Assembly (NCBI GenBank): GCA_028386065.3
Contig: JAKUCV010005529.1
Location: forward strand, 1 to 64,000
DNA length: 64,000 nt
Origin: Turnera subulata
Lineage: Eukaryota; Streptophyta; Magnoliopsida; Malpighiales; Passifloraceae
Reading direction: 5' to 3'
Shown here: piece by piece, positions 1-12,777 of the stretch
Position numbering within the stretch: the first letter of the stretch is position 1
How the letters are laid out: each line of letters starts with the position of its first letter
The notes under the pieces: generated by a model
What the model was told of the DNA's origin: nothing
Database searches by the model: none
What the model saw: the letters and a program-made list of their open reading frames with translations, nothing else
Translations under genes and position numbers: made by a program

Positions 1-198
1 GTTTAAGTCTTCCGCTGTGCATACTTCTGTTAGTATTGGGCCATTGGGCCAGATTTGTTAATTATGTTGTTTTACTATTTTGGGCCGTTGGGCCGAGTTA
101 TTATTGTTCACACTGTATGCTTGGTCCTATTTTGGTTGGGTCGTCACAGTTCCGGCTCGGGTTTACTGTGTACGGTAAATTCGGGTCGGGGCGTTTCA
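1..198 (+). repeat. 3' end of a long LTR (family L), truncated by window edge
   Basis: The stretch matches the last part of the long LTR-like repeats at 3745-4626 and 6363-9124. It shares the 'agtcttccgctgtg' block, the 'ggccattgggcc' type repeats and the terminal block 'gggtcggggcgtttca', which ends with CA at 198. The rest of the element lies left of the window. No coding sequence is evident. Confidence 0.75.
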
Positions 199-882
199 TA
201 AAACATTATAGAAAGAACTATAATGACTATCGAAAATCAACTGAGAATTAATCTAAATTTTTACAAAAAAATCATATGTTATAAAAACTAAATAATATGA
301 TTTTCAAAAAATATAAAAGTTACAAATTAAAAATGTTAATACAAGTGAATAAAAAAATTATTTTTAAAGAGTAAATAGAAATAGAAATAATTAATATAAA
401 TGATGAACTTATAGAATAAAATTCACACAATATAAACCCATATAAAATGGCGTTCTAAAGTAATAAAAAATTCACTTCCTTAATAATTAAAGAGGGAAAA
501 AAATTCCGAGAGGAAATTATTATAGATAAACCTAAAATCAATATAAAATATGAGAGTGTTAAAAATAGAAAGTAATAAAATATTTATTACTAGATAATGA
601 TATTATCAAGTTATATCAAAAATAAAATTTTCAATAATTAAACGAAAAAGATATATAAGTAAGCAAATGAAAGAAATTAGGAGGACAAAGAAGTAATATA
701 AAATTTTAAACACAATAATATTACTATTAAGAGAAAAGTGAAGAAAAACAGATTTAAAAAACCATTTGTAATGACAAAAAATTATGATTAAATTTTTAAA
801 AATATTTAAAAATAATTTTTATAAATATAACGATTATGTAATTGATTAAAGTGTCAGACAAAGTTAATGAGTAATATTTATA
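199..882. other. AT-rich intergenic spacer
   Basis: About 680 bases of very AT-rich sequence lie between two copies of the long LTR family. I see no open frame of gene quality, no RNA gene and no clear repeat structure. Confidence 0.6.
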
Positions 883-3744
883 TGAAGCGCCCCGACCCGT
901 ATTTACGGTACACAGTAAACATGTGCCGAAACTATTCTTATTGATAGAACAGACAGTACATCGTAGTCAAAATACTACATAGTAAATCCAAATACAACAA
1001 AGGATTCTAGACAACATCTGTCACCCACACTCGGGGACCATTATTCAATCCACACAACTAGTTCAACAGCAGCAGCATATTCCAGTATAAACATCATCAT
1101 AATCCATATAGGAAAGCAGCAACACAGCAACATATATAACACAGCAGCGGAAGACTTATATGCACATGCAGCGGAGATATGGATCCGGAGTCAGGTGGAG
1201 AAGAAAGCAGCAGCCATCAAACATCGTACCTGAACTACGAAACAACTTAACCTACGGGATGAAACCCCGCAGGCGAGGGGTGAGTCCGAAGTGCTCACCG
1301 ACGAAGGATAAATAGTGATATGCAGGCAACCATAATACTGAAAAGAAATCACAGGCAAGCAATAGCACATCTCAAACAAGACTGAGCCAAGACCAAAAGA
1401 ATATTTATTATTATTTTCAATTTTATCTTCCGGGCCCCGTCACTGGACAAGCTAGGGTCGTTCCAGGCTATCAATTAATTCTGGATGCCAGGTCATAGAG
1501 AGCCATACCAAATCTTACCATACCGGGACCACGTCCCAAAATAACCATACCGGGTTCAACAACCAAAAATAACCATATCGGGATCAACATCCCAAAATTA
1601 CCATACTGGGATCAACATCCCAAAATAACCATACCGGGATCAACATCCCAAAATAACCATACCGGGATCAACCAAGTAACCGACCATAGCATCCCAAAAT
1701 TAATTTTCAAACCATCGGGTCGTACCACTACTTTCCACGTGACAATTTTATCATCATCTCAAATTCAATTTCCAATTTCTATTATCCTTTCCTCGATTAT
1801 CCATAGTCAATAGTCCAACATCAATCTCAGCACAATATCCAAGAATCATCAACATAGTCCAACAATCACAACAGCAATAACCACAGCAGTCAAATAACCA
1901 ACAAAGAACATCTCAGCAGTTCAATCAAACAACAAAGCACACAAAGTATTACATGCAACATATCAAAGGTTATCCATCCTCACCTTAGCCGATTACTCAA
2001 TTATGAAAATGTCCAACAGACTCCAAGTCCGGTTCCTCAAGGGATAGACATCCCTATACAAAATCAAGGATCGACATCCTTATCACAATTTATTATTTAT
2101 TCCATTATACTTATACCAAAAGACACAGAAATAAACATCCAAAACTCAACGTACGGGGATAAACATCCCAAAAAAAATCAAGACACTGGGATAAACATCC
2201 CGAATCAAACCACAACAAATGTAACAATCAACAGTGCAACAATCATTAAACACAACAACCGAGTAATACAGGCACATATTGAAGGAAATCCATCCTCACC
2301 TTAGCCGATTACTCAACTCTGAAGACAATGACCGGTCCAAAGCCGGCTCCTCGGGAAACTGCCTGATATCCAAACCTATACAGCAAAACAACATGCTCAC
2401 ATAAATGCACATAATCGGTATACTATGATGCCAATACTGGGAAAATGTAAAAATTTTCTGTTTCTTCCCCTAGAAAATGCTTCAATATACAGGGACTCGG
2501 TATATAGGAAGGAGCTAGTACAACTCACAGTTTCGATGCACGTTAATGGAGTTTTGAAAGTGCAGTAGATGTTAGTGTTGAATGAGGGTATTAGCACGGT
2601 GATCAAAGTGAATATTATTCTATTGTTGAGTGAGAACAACGTTGTTCTTATGCGGTGGAACATATGTGAAATCCTAGGTGATTACGAAAAGGACTCCATT
2701 TATTTAGACACATTGATATTCTTTTTTAATTACCCACAGAATTCTCTTCTTAATACAACTAGCCAGAGTTGATGTGTCTCTCTTGTTTACTGTCTTTTCT
2801 GTCTGATAAAAACCAACTTGCCCAGCTCTATGGTCCAAAACAGGTGACAAGAACCCAGGCCCGCTGGTCCCCAGCCCATCAGCAACACAGCCCAGGCGCG
2901 CGTCCGGGTCAACCTGACCCAGAGCCACGGCCCGACGTGTGAGAAGGGTCGAGCACACATCCGGGTTGTCCTCAACCCGTGGAGGCTCACCTCGGGTCTC
3001 TTCGGGCGGCGACGCTAGTAGCTGCAGGTGGCGGAAACAGAAGAGGAAGGCGGCGCGTCTGCTGGTGGTGGTTTGTGGCCTCGCTGCCGTGCGTGAGGAG
3101 GACGGCGACGACGGCTCGTGGTGGCAGTGACAAGCGAGGGAGAGGGACGATGAGGGAAGGAAGGAGAAGGAGAGGAAACAGGTGGCGGTGATGGCTTCGG
3201 GCGGCGGCAGTGGTGGTCGGGCCGGTGGGGTTCACGGGTGGAGAAGAGAAGAAGGAAGGAGGAAAAAGAAAAGAGAGGGTAGAGGGGTTGTTGTCAAAAC
3301 GACAACGTTTTGGGTGTGTGTCGTTGTTTGTTTTTTTTTTCTTTTTTTTTCTGGTTTGTGATGAAGGAAGGTTGGCAGAGGTTTTGCAGGAAATGGTTTT
3401 TGCAGGGGAAGAAGAGATGAGCTGGGCGTGTGCATGGAAGCAGATGAAGGTATGAGTTAAATAGGCAGGCAAAAGTCACTGGTATATCACGGGTTACCCA
3501 AGCAGTTCACAAGCAAAATAGGAGAAGGCGGCTGATAATTGAGCTCCTTAATTATGTGCTACTATGCTGCATGTGAAGTGTGACCCGCCTGGACCAGAAA
3601 ATATCCAGTATACCCCCTTACCTTTATTTCTGGTCCGTTAACTCGAGGACAAACCCGGCTTTTTCTGAAGATTCCTGGACCCGAAAAATTCCAACTTTGG
3701 TCCGTAAAATCCGCAGAAAAATCCCGAACACCGGGGCTGTTACA
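883..3744 (-). mobile_element. Long LTR-like element A (solo LTR candidate, inverted)
   Basis: On the minus strand the element starts TGTAACAGCCCC (at 3744) and ends in the family terminus 'cgggtcggggcgcttca' (at 883), so it has the TG...CA ends of an LTR. It is about 2.86 kb and carries the same internal blocks in the same order as copies B (6363-9124) and C (59976-62685): a GC-rich stretch (about 2880-3230), a 'gatggataacc' block, a short tandem repeat and a conserved 'cggactcacccct' block. The 5-bp flanks (ttata and gccta) do not match, so this copy is not flanked by a simple TSD; its right edge abuts another fragment of the family. No gag-pol sequence is attached. Membership of Ty3/gypsy is only a guess from LTR length and the TGTAAC start. 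Confidence 0.7.
1519..1672. repeat. Short tandem repeat, unit about 28 bp, in LTR A
   Basis: At least five imperfect units of 'accataccgggatcaacat' followed by 'cccaaaat' lie head to tail. The same motif occurs more sparsely, in the opposite orientation, near 3900-3990 and 8450-8530, and on this strand near 60600-60680. It is therefore a family-specific internal repeat whose copy number varies between LTR copies. Confidence 0.8.
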
Positions 3745-4626
3745 GCCTACCCATCTTTATTTTGGTTAGGGATGTTGATCCCTGTGATTTGGCTTTGAAT
3801 GATGATAATATAATTGTCACGTGGTAAGTAGTGGTACGACTCGATGGTTTAAGACTGTTTTGTGGTGGCCATAACCTGGGTTACTTGTGAAAAGCATGTC
3901 TATGCTTGGGATGTCTATCCCGTGATTATATTTGGGATGTCTGTCCCTGGGTTCTACTTTTGGGATGTCGATCCCTGGGCTCTCTTGGTTTGGTCTGGCA
4001 CCCGAAATATGTCGAGAACCAGGTCTGACCCCTAGCTTATCTGTGACGGGGCCCGGAAAGATAAAATTGGAAATTGGATTTTGTTTAAGTCTTTTTGGTC
4101 TTGGACCAGTTTTGGGTCGTGTCTTTGGGTTTGGTATAGTTTGGCGGTTTTTTTGCCTGTTTTCGGCCTTGAGTAATTTTTAGTGTTGCATATTGATCGT
4201 CTATCCATGGTTGTGAGCACTTCGGACTCACCCCTCACCTGCGGGCTTTCATCCCGTAGGTTGAGTTATTTGTGGTTCAGGTTTGATACATTCCAGACAG
4301 GCTGCAACGTTATCCCTTGGACAGGACTCGGATCTATAGTTTGCATCATGTGTCGCATACAGTGTCTTTGTGAGTTATTAAGTCTTCCGCTGTGCTATTT
4401 GTTGTTACTGTTGGGCCTTGGGCCGGTTATGATGTTATTGATGATCCCGGGTTCGGGTGATATGTTTTGATGTTGGGCCAAAGGGCGAGATTTCTAACGC
4501 TTTTATTTTTGGCTGTTGAGCCCGAGTTTCTGTTGTATACACTGTATGCCGGGCTTTGTTTGGTTGGGTCGTTACAGTTCCGGCACGTGTTTACTGTGTA
4601 TGGTAAATACGGGTCGGGGCGTTTCA
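3745..4626 (+). repeat. Truncated forward fragment of long LTR family
   Basis: The stretch matches roughly the last 880 bases of copy B: the 'gtagtggtacgact' block, the 'gggatgtctatcc' repeats, the 'cggactcacccctcacctg' block and the terminus 'cgggtcggggcgtttca' ending at 4626. Its start is fused to the end of the inverted element A with no spacer. This suggests rearrangement or nested insertion rather than a simple solo LTR. Confidence 0.7.
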
Positions 4627-5416
4627 GAAAATAAGTTCTAAAAAATAAATATTGAAAAAATCAATAATATAAATGATAAAGGCACAAAATATAAGTTCAT
4701 ATAATATACATCTTTATACAATGACATGTTAAAATTAAAATAAAAATGAAAAATTGATTTTAAAACTTTTTGTAAAGACTAAAATTTATAATTAAATTTC
4801 TAAAAATTTTACAAAAAATTATTTTTGGTAAATATGATATTTACATAATTAGTTAAAATATCAAGAAAAATAAATAAAATATTTAGTCTAACATAATAAA
4901 TTTTTAAAATCATAAAATAAATATGATATATAAAATAAGTATGATATAGATAAAAATTAAAATAATAATTAACTTGCTAAGATAAACTAAATGCTATCAA
5001 AATATTAATACATATATTGATACAAAATTTTTATGAAAAAAATAAAGGTTATAAATCAACAAATAATATTCATTGGCACTCTTCTTTCAAAAGCACAAGA
5101 GGTCCCGGGTTCGAGTCTCACTCTCCTCAACTAGTATCAAAAAAAATCAACAAATAATCTTTATATTGGAGAAGTTAGCAAATAATAAAACCTATACGTA
5201 AATGTTACATTGAATGTATAAATAGCATACCAACTTAAAAATATAAAAACATCTATATGTGAGTGGAGAGAAGAAGATGAAAAGATAAAAAAAATAATAA
5301 GAAATAAAATTAATTTTAGAAATTGTGCATGTCTTGTGAAAAAATACAAAGAATATTAATTTTTTCTACCAAAAAATTAGTTAAAAATATAAAGTAAATC
5401 ATGAATAATATGAAAG
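4627..5416. other. AT-rich spacer with a tRNA B-box-like motif
   Basis: This is mostly featureless AT-rich DNA. At about 5100-5120 'gtcccgggttcgagtctcac' resembles an RNA polymerase III B box (GGTTCGANTCC). It may be a remnant of a tRNA-derived SINE, but I could not define an A box or element ends. Confidence 0.4.
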
Positions 5417-5760
5417 GGGTTAAATATATAATTGGTCCCCTTACTATATTGAATTGATTAATTACATCCCTTACTCTTTATAAATGATAAATTGGTCCCC
5501 CCGCATTGTTTAAGCAGCGATTAGTTGGCGTGGCAATTGTGGGACCCACATGCATATTTAAAAATGAAATTTTTTTTGTGACATGTGGGGCCCATATAAA
5601 TGCTTAAACAGTGCCACGTCAGCTAATTACAAATTAAACCGGACAGGGGACCAAATTTATCATTTTAGAAGAGTAAGGGGACCCAATTAATCGTGATTAG
5701 CGTAAAGGAACCATTCTTATCAATTCGATATAGTAAAAGGACTAAAAATATATATAACCC
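5417..5760 (+). mobile_element. Foldback MITE, copy 1
   Basis: A 344-bp element whose two halves are long imperfect inverted repeats. It opens 'gggttaaatatataattggt' and closes with the related complement 'tatatataaccc'; each arm carries the blocks 'ggtccccttact' and 'aaatgataaattggtcc'. A second copy lies inverted at about 22259-22611. I saw no matching TSD and no coding sequence. The class is unassigned; the structure is that of a non-autonomous foldback element. Confidence 0.7.
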
Positions 5761-5866
5761 GATTTTTTTCCCTTATAAAAGTATTAAAAAAATGATGTTA
5801 ATTAGTTGCCGATTAGTGGGTAGAACTATCGTTTACATAAGCCGCTTAAGATCTTTATATAATAAG

Positions 5867-6214
5867 CAAGGTTATTAAATTCGGCCCGGCTATCGACCCG
5901 TTCCAGTGGCCGGGTCGCGGGTTGAGGGGTTCAACCGCTGGCTAATCGGGTCTGACCGGTGTTAGAGTTAATGGTAGAAATATATAACTTTTTTAGTAAA
6001 AGTCCAACCAAAGGTCTGATTTTGGTCTAATCAAGATAAATTTTTGAAAATTTTGACTTTTGACCCAGAAAAAACCGGAAAAACCGGAGAACCCGTCATG
6101 ACCCGGCCGGGTTTTTGGAGTATTCAACCCGGAGGGGTAAAAAAACCGGATTGGTCTCTGGGTCATGGTTAACCCGGTTCAACCGGTCGGGCCGGGCCGG
6201 GTTTGATAACATTG
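5867..6214. mobile_element. hAT-type MITE (348 bp)
   Basis: The ends are imperfect terminal inverted repeats: left CAAGGTTATTAAATTCGGCC, right (complemented) CAATGTTATCAAACCCGGCC. The flanks are ATAATAAG (5859-5866) and ATAATGAG (6215-6222), an 8-bp TSD with one mismatch, as expected for the hAT superfamily. The interior is rich in 'acccgg' and 'ccggg' motifs and has no coding capacity. Confidence 0.7.
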
Positions 6215-6362
6215 ATAATGAGGGGTTATTGTGCAATGATTGAAGTATTGACACATGGCAATTTAAAAAAATTATGAAAAAGACATGTGGCTCCATATAA
6301 GTTACACTACAAGGTCTTTAAATTTTTATTCAAATTCAAAAAAATCTATTTTAAATTATAAC

Positions 6363-9124
6363 TGTAACGGCCCGGGTAAAATTTATGTTTTTACCGGGAC
6401 TGTAAAATAAGCTTTATACAGTAATTTACCTTATGAAATTAATCTTGGGTAAATTATGCATCGGATTCTGAAACCGACCCTTACCCCACGTTCCCGATTT
6501 TTCTGCGGATTTTTTGGACCAGAGTTGGTATTTTTCGGGTCCAGGAATCTTAAGAAAAGTCAGGTTTAACCTCAAATTAACAGGCCAGAAATAAAGTTAA
6601 GGGGGTATTACAGTTATTTTCTGGTCCAGACGATACACGACTGTATAATTGAATTATGTAGCCGCCTTTACCTGTTATACCTGTGACCTGCTGTGGGGCC
6701 CGTGTTCATGCAGTAAGCGCTCTTGAACCTGCGTACACCATCTTCTTTTTTTTTTCTTTCCTGCAGAACCATTAAACCCAGTACAATTTCCTCTTCTCTG
6801 CCAGCCTCTTCTCCTGCAACTCAAACCAGAAAGCAAAAGAAAGAAAAAAAAAAGAAAAGAAAAAAAACTAACTAAACAACGACCAGCAACACACCACCGC
6901 CGGCCGTCACCACCTACACCACCATCAACCACCGTCACCTCCTCCCCTCATCTCCCCTGCTTTTTCCTTCCTCCCTGCTGCCGCCGGAGCCACACGCAGA
7001 ACCTGACGCCACCGCCCGAGGACCACCACCACCAAACCTGAGCCCGTCTCCTCTTCTCCTCACGCGACGCCGTCCGCTGGAAGTAGCGAACCCGACGACA
7101 GAGCAGCCCGGATCTGCCGTTCCTCCCTTTCCACTCGTCGCTGCAGACACTGCCGACACCGACCCCCCTGCCGCTTCAATTTTCCCTCCACACACGACGG
7201 CCACAACCAGCGACGACCGTGTAGCACGCCTGCAGTCGCCGCCTTCGCCTCCTCCTCACGTCGCCACCCACGTCTGCGACCTGTGCTGCCCCCTTTTCTC
7301 CTCGCAGCAGCGCCATCGGACGACGCGCGACCCGAGCCCGGCCTCCCCGTCGCCCGTGCCGCCTCAATCTACCGTCTGTAACCCTCCTCGAGGTGAGCAG
7401 ACCCGTTTGAGAGGATTTCGACCCGGATGGGTCATGAAGTGGGTCGGGTTGACCCGAGTTTGGATATGGGTTTTGGGTTGGGTTTGGCATGTTGGGTTTT
7501 TGGGCTGTGAGTTGGGTTGCTGGGCTTGCGCGTGGGTTGGGCTAGTGGTTGTACTGGGCTCGCTGCGTGGGCCTGTCTGGGCTCTATGCAGTGGGCTGGA
7601 CAGTACTATTCAGGCCCAGTCCAAGTTAAAAAAAATAATTATTAATAATAATAATAATAAATTCTGGTTATATGTATTTTTGGAGGAAAATGATAAGTTT
7701 AATTTTGGCTTTTGGGAAAATATATATGAATATTTGGAAAAGTTATTTGATATGGGAAATAAATAGCTTAACGGAAATTGTTTTGGAAAATATATATATA
7801 TATTTACGGTAAATATTTTCGTTTGGAAAAGAATATAAATACTGATGGAAAATATTTTGAAAAGGGTATTAACAAAGTATGTACCGGAAAATTAACCGGG
7901 TATAAGTATAGTATGGTATTTTGACACATGTATAGTAAATGGTGAATTATGACGACAACGGAACGAGACCCGAGATGATCACCGAGTGGGCGTAGTGTTT
8001 TACTTTGCAGTTTACAGTATTAGTTACCATTTCCATATCACGATTGTGCATCTTATTTGTGCATATATTATTGTTTGATATAGGAGCTGATAACGAGCAG
8101 TATCCCGAGGAACCAGAGCCGGGACAATTTGAGGACTTTCAGGAGTAGGAAAATCGGCTAAGGTGAGGATGGATAACCTTTGATATGTCGCACATAATAC
8201 TATGTTTGTTTCTCTGGTAATTATTTGTTTGATTGAACTGCTGAGCCAATTGAGTTTGTTTGTGGTGTTACTGCTGTTGTTGTTGATTTATTGATTGTGG
8301 ATAACCTGATATGATGAGATAATTGGATAATTGGAAGTTGTGTTGACGACTTTATTGTCACTTGGAAAGTAGTGGTACGACTAGATGGTTAGAGACTGTT
8401 TTGTGGTGGCTATGTTCTAGGTTACTTGTGATAAGCATGTCTATGCTTGGGATGTCTATTCCGGATTATTATATTTTTGGGATGTCTATCCCTGGGATCT
8501 ATTTTTGGGATGTCGATCCTTGGGCTCTCTTGGTTTGATCTAGCACCTAGAACATGTTAATAACCAGGTACGACCCTAGCTTGTCCAGTGACAGGGCCCC
8601 TGAAGAAAAAATTGGAATTTATATTGTCTTTTGGTCTTGGCTCAGTTATGTTTGGGTAGATTCTTTGATTTGTCTTTTGTTTGTATTACATTGGAAGTAT
8701 TGTGTTTGCCTGCATATTACTATTTATCCTTCGTCGATGAGCACTTCGGACTCACCCCTTGCTTTGCGGGGTTTCATCCCGTAGGATGAGTTGCTCGTAG
8801 TATAGGTACGTGGTTCGGCCAACTGCTGTTTCTACTCCACCAATCCCAGGATCCATACCTCCGCCGCATCTCATTCTAAGACTTCCGCTGCTGTAATATA
8901 TATGTTGCTGTGTTGCTGTATTACTTCTGTTGTTGTATCATATGTTTTATGTTGGCCTTGAGGGTATTGTGGCTTGAATAATGGTCCCCGGGATCAGGTG
9001 GCGGATGTTGTATTTGGGATTGCTTTGAACTGTATTTTATGTTGTATGTACTGTCTACTACTATAAAAGGAACAGTTCTGGCACGTGTTTACCCGGTATG
9101 GTAAATACGGGTCGGGGCGCTTCA
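6363..9124 (+). mobile_element. Long LTR-like element B (solo LTR candidate)
   Basis: The element starts TGTAACGGCCCGGGTAAA and ends 'cgggtcggggcgcttca'. The flanks are ATAAC (6358-6362) and ATATC (9125-9129), an old 5-bp TSD with one mismatch. The internal order matches copies A and C: a 'tttctgcggattttttgg' block, a CT-rich and GC-rich stretch at 6890-7420, a 'gatggataacc' block, 'gggatgtctatcc' repeats, the 'cggactcacccct' block and the terminal block. Open frames in the GC-rich part run on both strands, look compositional and match no family I recognise. No pol or gag is present. Confidence 0.75.
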
Positions 9125-9139
9125 ATATCTTTAGAATCA

Positions 9140-9553
9140 TCTCTCCTTATAAAAATAGAGTTATTAGGTTCTCTTTCTAATTCAAATTATCTTTTTAAAA
9201 TTATCTTTTTTGAAGATAATAATAAGATTTATTAGTTTTACTCTATTTAAATAGTCTCCCCTTATTAATATATTTTTTCTCCAAATCAGCCTCTAAAAAT
9301 AATTTACCTTTGAATTGTATGTTTTTATATAAACGAGTACTATTGTTGCATTTTTCACAATCACTTTATTTTTATTCCTGTATTTTTTTGTTTAACTAAT
9401 TAATTTTTGATTTATGCATAAAAAATCATTCAATTTTTATTAATTTGATGAAATTATTATTTAATTAAATCTCTTTTGATTTATGTTTTTTAATAAATAT
9501 TAATAAATAGCAAAAATTATTGATTCCCGTGTGACACACGGGTACTATACTAG
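9140..9553 (+). mobile_element. Candidate non-autonomous Helitron
   Basis: The right end has the classic Helitron layout: a short hairpin (cccgtgt/acacggg, 9527-9543), about 8 nt, then CTAG (9550-9553) followed by T. A plausible left end is TCTCTCCTTATAAAAATAG at 9140, preceded by A, giving insertion between A and T. The interior is AT-rich without coding sequence. The 3' end is well supported; the 5' end is tentative. Confidence 0.5.
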
Positions 9554-11129
9554 TTAAAATTAATTACTTATGTAATTTTAAAACGTGTAGCAAAAACATT
9601 TATGTTCTTGGTGATACAAATATTTTGTCCATTAATAATTTAAATATACAATATTTGCTTTTACAATGAAGTAACTATTAAAATGATTACTTTATGTAGG
9701 AGCTTTTCTAAAGTAATATTTATTATTTTTTCCAAAATATTTTCATATAATTTTTTTCCCTAGAAAACCTTTATCTAAATGACACTTGTAGTTTTTTTTC
9801 CTCCTTTCCTCCTCCATTCAAATTTTGCATCTACCTACTCATAATCATGAAATTTAGCACCTAATATTACACATACTTTGTAATTCATTTTTGTAAATTT
9901 ATAACACATTAATAGTTTACTTAGACTTTTGAAATGACTGATACAATAAATAATATTATTAGAATAATTGGTTTTGGAAAAGATGGCCTCTTGTACTGGA
10001 ATTCACAAGTGTACAAGTGTACCGAGACAAATATATATGCAAAATTTATAATTTATATCAAAGATGGCCTCTTGGCCTCTTGGTTTTGGTTTTCATGTTT
10101 AGTGTTGTTGGATTTCTTGTCTATATGTCATGATGATAGTAAAAGGAAATCAAAGTAATTAGGGTCACACAGACTAAAAATTAAAACTAAAAGTGAAGAT
10201 TGTGCGAGGGAACTAAATAGAATGCAAGTTAAAAATAACAAATTAAGCTATATGACTATATTGAAAGATTTTATTTCAAATCATATCAAATCAGGTTTAA
10301 TAATAATGTATACAAGCAGAGCACTCTTAAATCACATATATATAAAATGAACAGATCATTTGTTGTATATATTGTGCTAAAACCCAGTATTATCATGGAA
10401 TTTTGATTTTTAAGATATCTTATCTCTAACACTAAAAGATTATATTTATTCATAATTTTAGATTATGTTTTATGATTGTGGGGTTGTATTTGTTATTTTT
10501 TAATTTCTTATCAGATAATTTAGTTTACATTTAAGCTCCCAAAATTTATTATATAGATATAAAATCATAACCATATGTCAAGGTGGATGAAAATTGTGAT
10601 GATTATGTATAATATGTAAATATTTTAATAATTAAATTTATTTAAATATCTAAAAAATTAAAAATAAGTAAGATTATTTATGAAATTTGGTCCTCGAGTA
10701 GAGGGCAAAGTACCGAAAAACATCTGAGCAGCCCAAAATAAGACCAAGTTCGGTTCTTGTTACATAAAGATGTTGAAAAAGGATGTAAGAAAAAGATGAC
10801 TAGGATAACATTGATTTCATTGTATTTGGTTGGAATACAACCAAAATACAAAATACTTTGTGTGATGATTTTGATGGTATGGTGGATTAGAATTAGAACC
10901 TAGATAGAGTATTAAAGATAAGGATAATGATGAGAACATTACATTCATTGTATTTGTATTTGGTTGGATTAGAATTAGAACCTCAATTCTTTGTTAACGA
11001 TAAGGATGATTATGATAACATAATTCTTTTTAAGGAAAATTATAAAATAGGTATAATATTTTGGGTTAATGGTATATTTGATATCCCTATTCTTTTAAAT
11101 TCATCAATTATATGCCTCGATTTTTTTTC
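9554..11129. other. AT-rich intergenic DNA
   Basis: No gene is visible. Small internal duplications occur: 'aagatggcctcttg' at about 9980 and 10062, and 'ttggattagaattagaacc' type copies at about 10886 and 10965. These look like local slippage or relics of decayed elements. Confidence 0.5.
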
Positions 11130-12195
11130 ATCAATTACATACCTGTATTTTTAAACTTTGTGTCAATTGTGTACCTTGGGCAACATTTTGATGATGTGGC
11201 ATGTTGCCCGCCCATAATGCGTGTCCGTTTGCCCCTAAATTTTATATTTAATCATGTAGGTCCTTTATAATTATACAATTAAGCTCTCAAAATTTTATTT
11301 ATATTCAATTAAGTGTAATTTTTTAAGGATTATAATTTTATTTAAATTCTTAGTGTTCTATATAATTATTAATTGTGCAATACTTGATGTTATAATTCTT
11401 GCTTATGTATGATTATTTCTAATTATTCTAATAAATTATAATTAATCACTAACATAAAATAAAAAATTCAATTTTTTTATAAATATGCTCCTATAATAAT
11501 AAAAATAAAAATAATTTATTATTTTTAGTAACTATGCCAAATTTAATAATGTTCATATACAATTTAATTTAACAGTAGACATATTTGTTATTTTTATTTG
11601 CCTAAAAATAATTTCTAACTTTGTAAATGCTACTAGTTGTTGGGACATGAATTTGATCTTAAAATAATATCATTATGTTATTATGGTATATGGTAATTAG
11701 GATCTATTTTTATTATTTTTTAAAAAATTTAAATTCCAAAATTATCAAAATTAATAAAATAAAACATTTTTTAAAATTTAAAATCATTGAATAAAAATTT
11801 AAGTGATAAGTAATTAAGTAATATAATTGAATAATTCTTATTACTAAGTAATATATATACATTTATTTATAAATATAACTAGTTATGTATTGCAAAATTA
11901 TTGGAAAAAATAATTATATGCTTAATATTTTAATAAAGATAATATTATATACTAAAAATAATTTAGGAATAAAAAATTGTATAAATAATAATTACATATA
12001 ATACTAAGGACTAATTATAAATAATAAAAAAATATGAACTAAATTATATACTAGTAAAATACTTATTTGATTAATTTAAAAACTAAGGGACTAAATTGCT
12101 ACCCAAGCATTAGCGGGCAGCGCACCACATCATCAAAGTGCTGCCCGCGGTATAGTTGACAGCAAATTCAAAATACAAAGGACATTCATCAAAGT
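11130..12195. mobile_element. Long-inverted-repeat element (non-autonomous, class unclear)
   Basis: Two inverted arms bound an AT-rich core of about 890 bp. The left arm (about 11162-11220) contains 'gatgatgtggcatgttgccc'; the right arm (about 12107-12160) is its imperfect complement, containing 'gggcagcgcaccacatcatc'. Similarity continues outward to about 11130 and 12195. There is no open frame in the core. The long degenerate arms fit a non-autonomous Mutator-like or foldback DNA transposon, but exact ends and a TSD could not be fixed. Confidence 0.5.
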
Positions 12196-12224
12196 GATGT
12201 CACCCACAAATACTAGAACAATAC

Positions 12225-12535
12225 AAGGAGACAGAGTTCGAAACTGATACAAACAGAGCACAACCGAAATCAAACAAAGCTAAGACGACATGGTACACCA
12301 CGCGAGTGTTTAACTGAATCAGGACATAATAATAGAACACAAAGGTTATACGGGAAAGTAGTCTGCTCCCCCTTTATCCAAGTCAAAGACCTTAGAAGGA
12401 TAACATCAAAAGTACGATCCCAATCCACCTCCACTTTGCTCGAAAACCTTCTTGTTCGTGCGTAGCCAAATGCTCCACAAAATTGCATAAAGAAAGTTCA
12501 TCCACGATGATACAAACTTGCGGGATATAAATTAC
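12225..12535 (-). pseudogene. Possible LINE 3' coding relic
   Basis: A minus-strand frame (about 12270-12488) reads like the C-terminal part of plant LINE reverse transcriptase ORFs, with a 'DRTFDVILLRSLTWIKG' stretch followed by a hydrophobic tail. The frame is short, has no flanking RT motifs and no visible poly-A end. It is a weak call based on remembered family style and could be chance. Confidence 0.25.
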
Positions 12536-12777
12536 CTCTGCCGGATAGATTCAACAGCAGACGATATTGCATTATTGTAAGGCCCCTATAATAACGGATT
12601 TTTTAAGCTAACTTTTTAGTTATTTTAAGATTTTTAAAATCTTGTGCTGATTAGGATGACAATTTAAGTGTACAAATATATATATGTATATATCATATTT
12701 ATTGATTATGTCTAATTTCTGTACAAACAACTGCTAATTAATTTGGGACTTTGTAAATAACAGAACAACGAAGATCA

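Noticed and set aside
2987..3472. 161-residue minus-strand frame
   Set aside because: It lies in the GC-rich island of LTR A, has a low-complexity Pro/Ser/Arg composition, and the matching regions of LTR copies B and C do not keep the same frame. Compositional, not a gene.
5095..5125. tRNA gene
   Set aside because: Only a B-box-like motif is present; no acceptor stem or A box could be folded around it.
6675..7766. Several 87-136 residue frames on both strands
   Set aside because: Same GC-rich island in LTR B; overlapping frames on opposite strands with Arg/Gly/Pro bias and no recognisable family.
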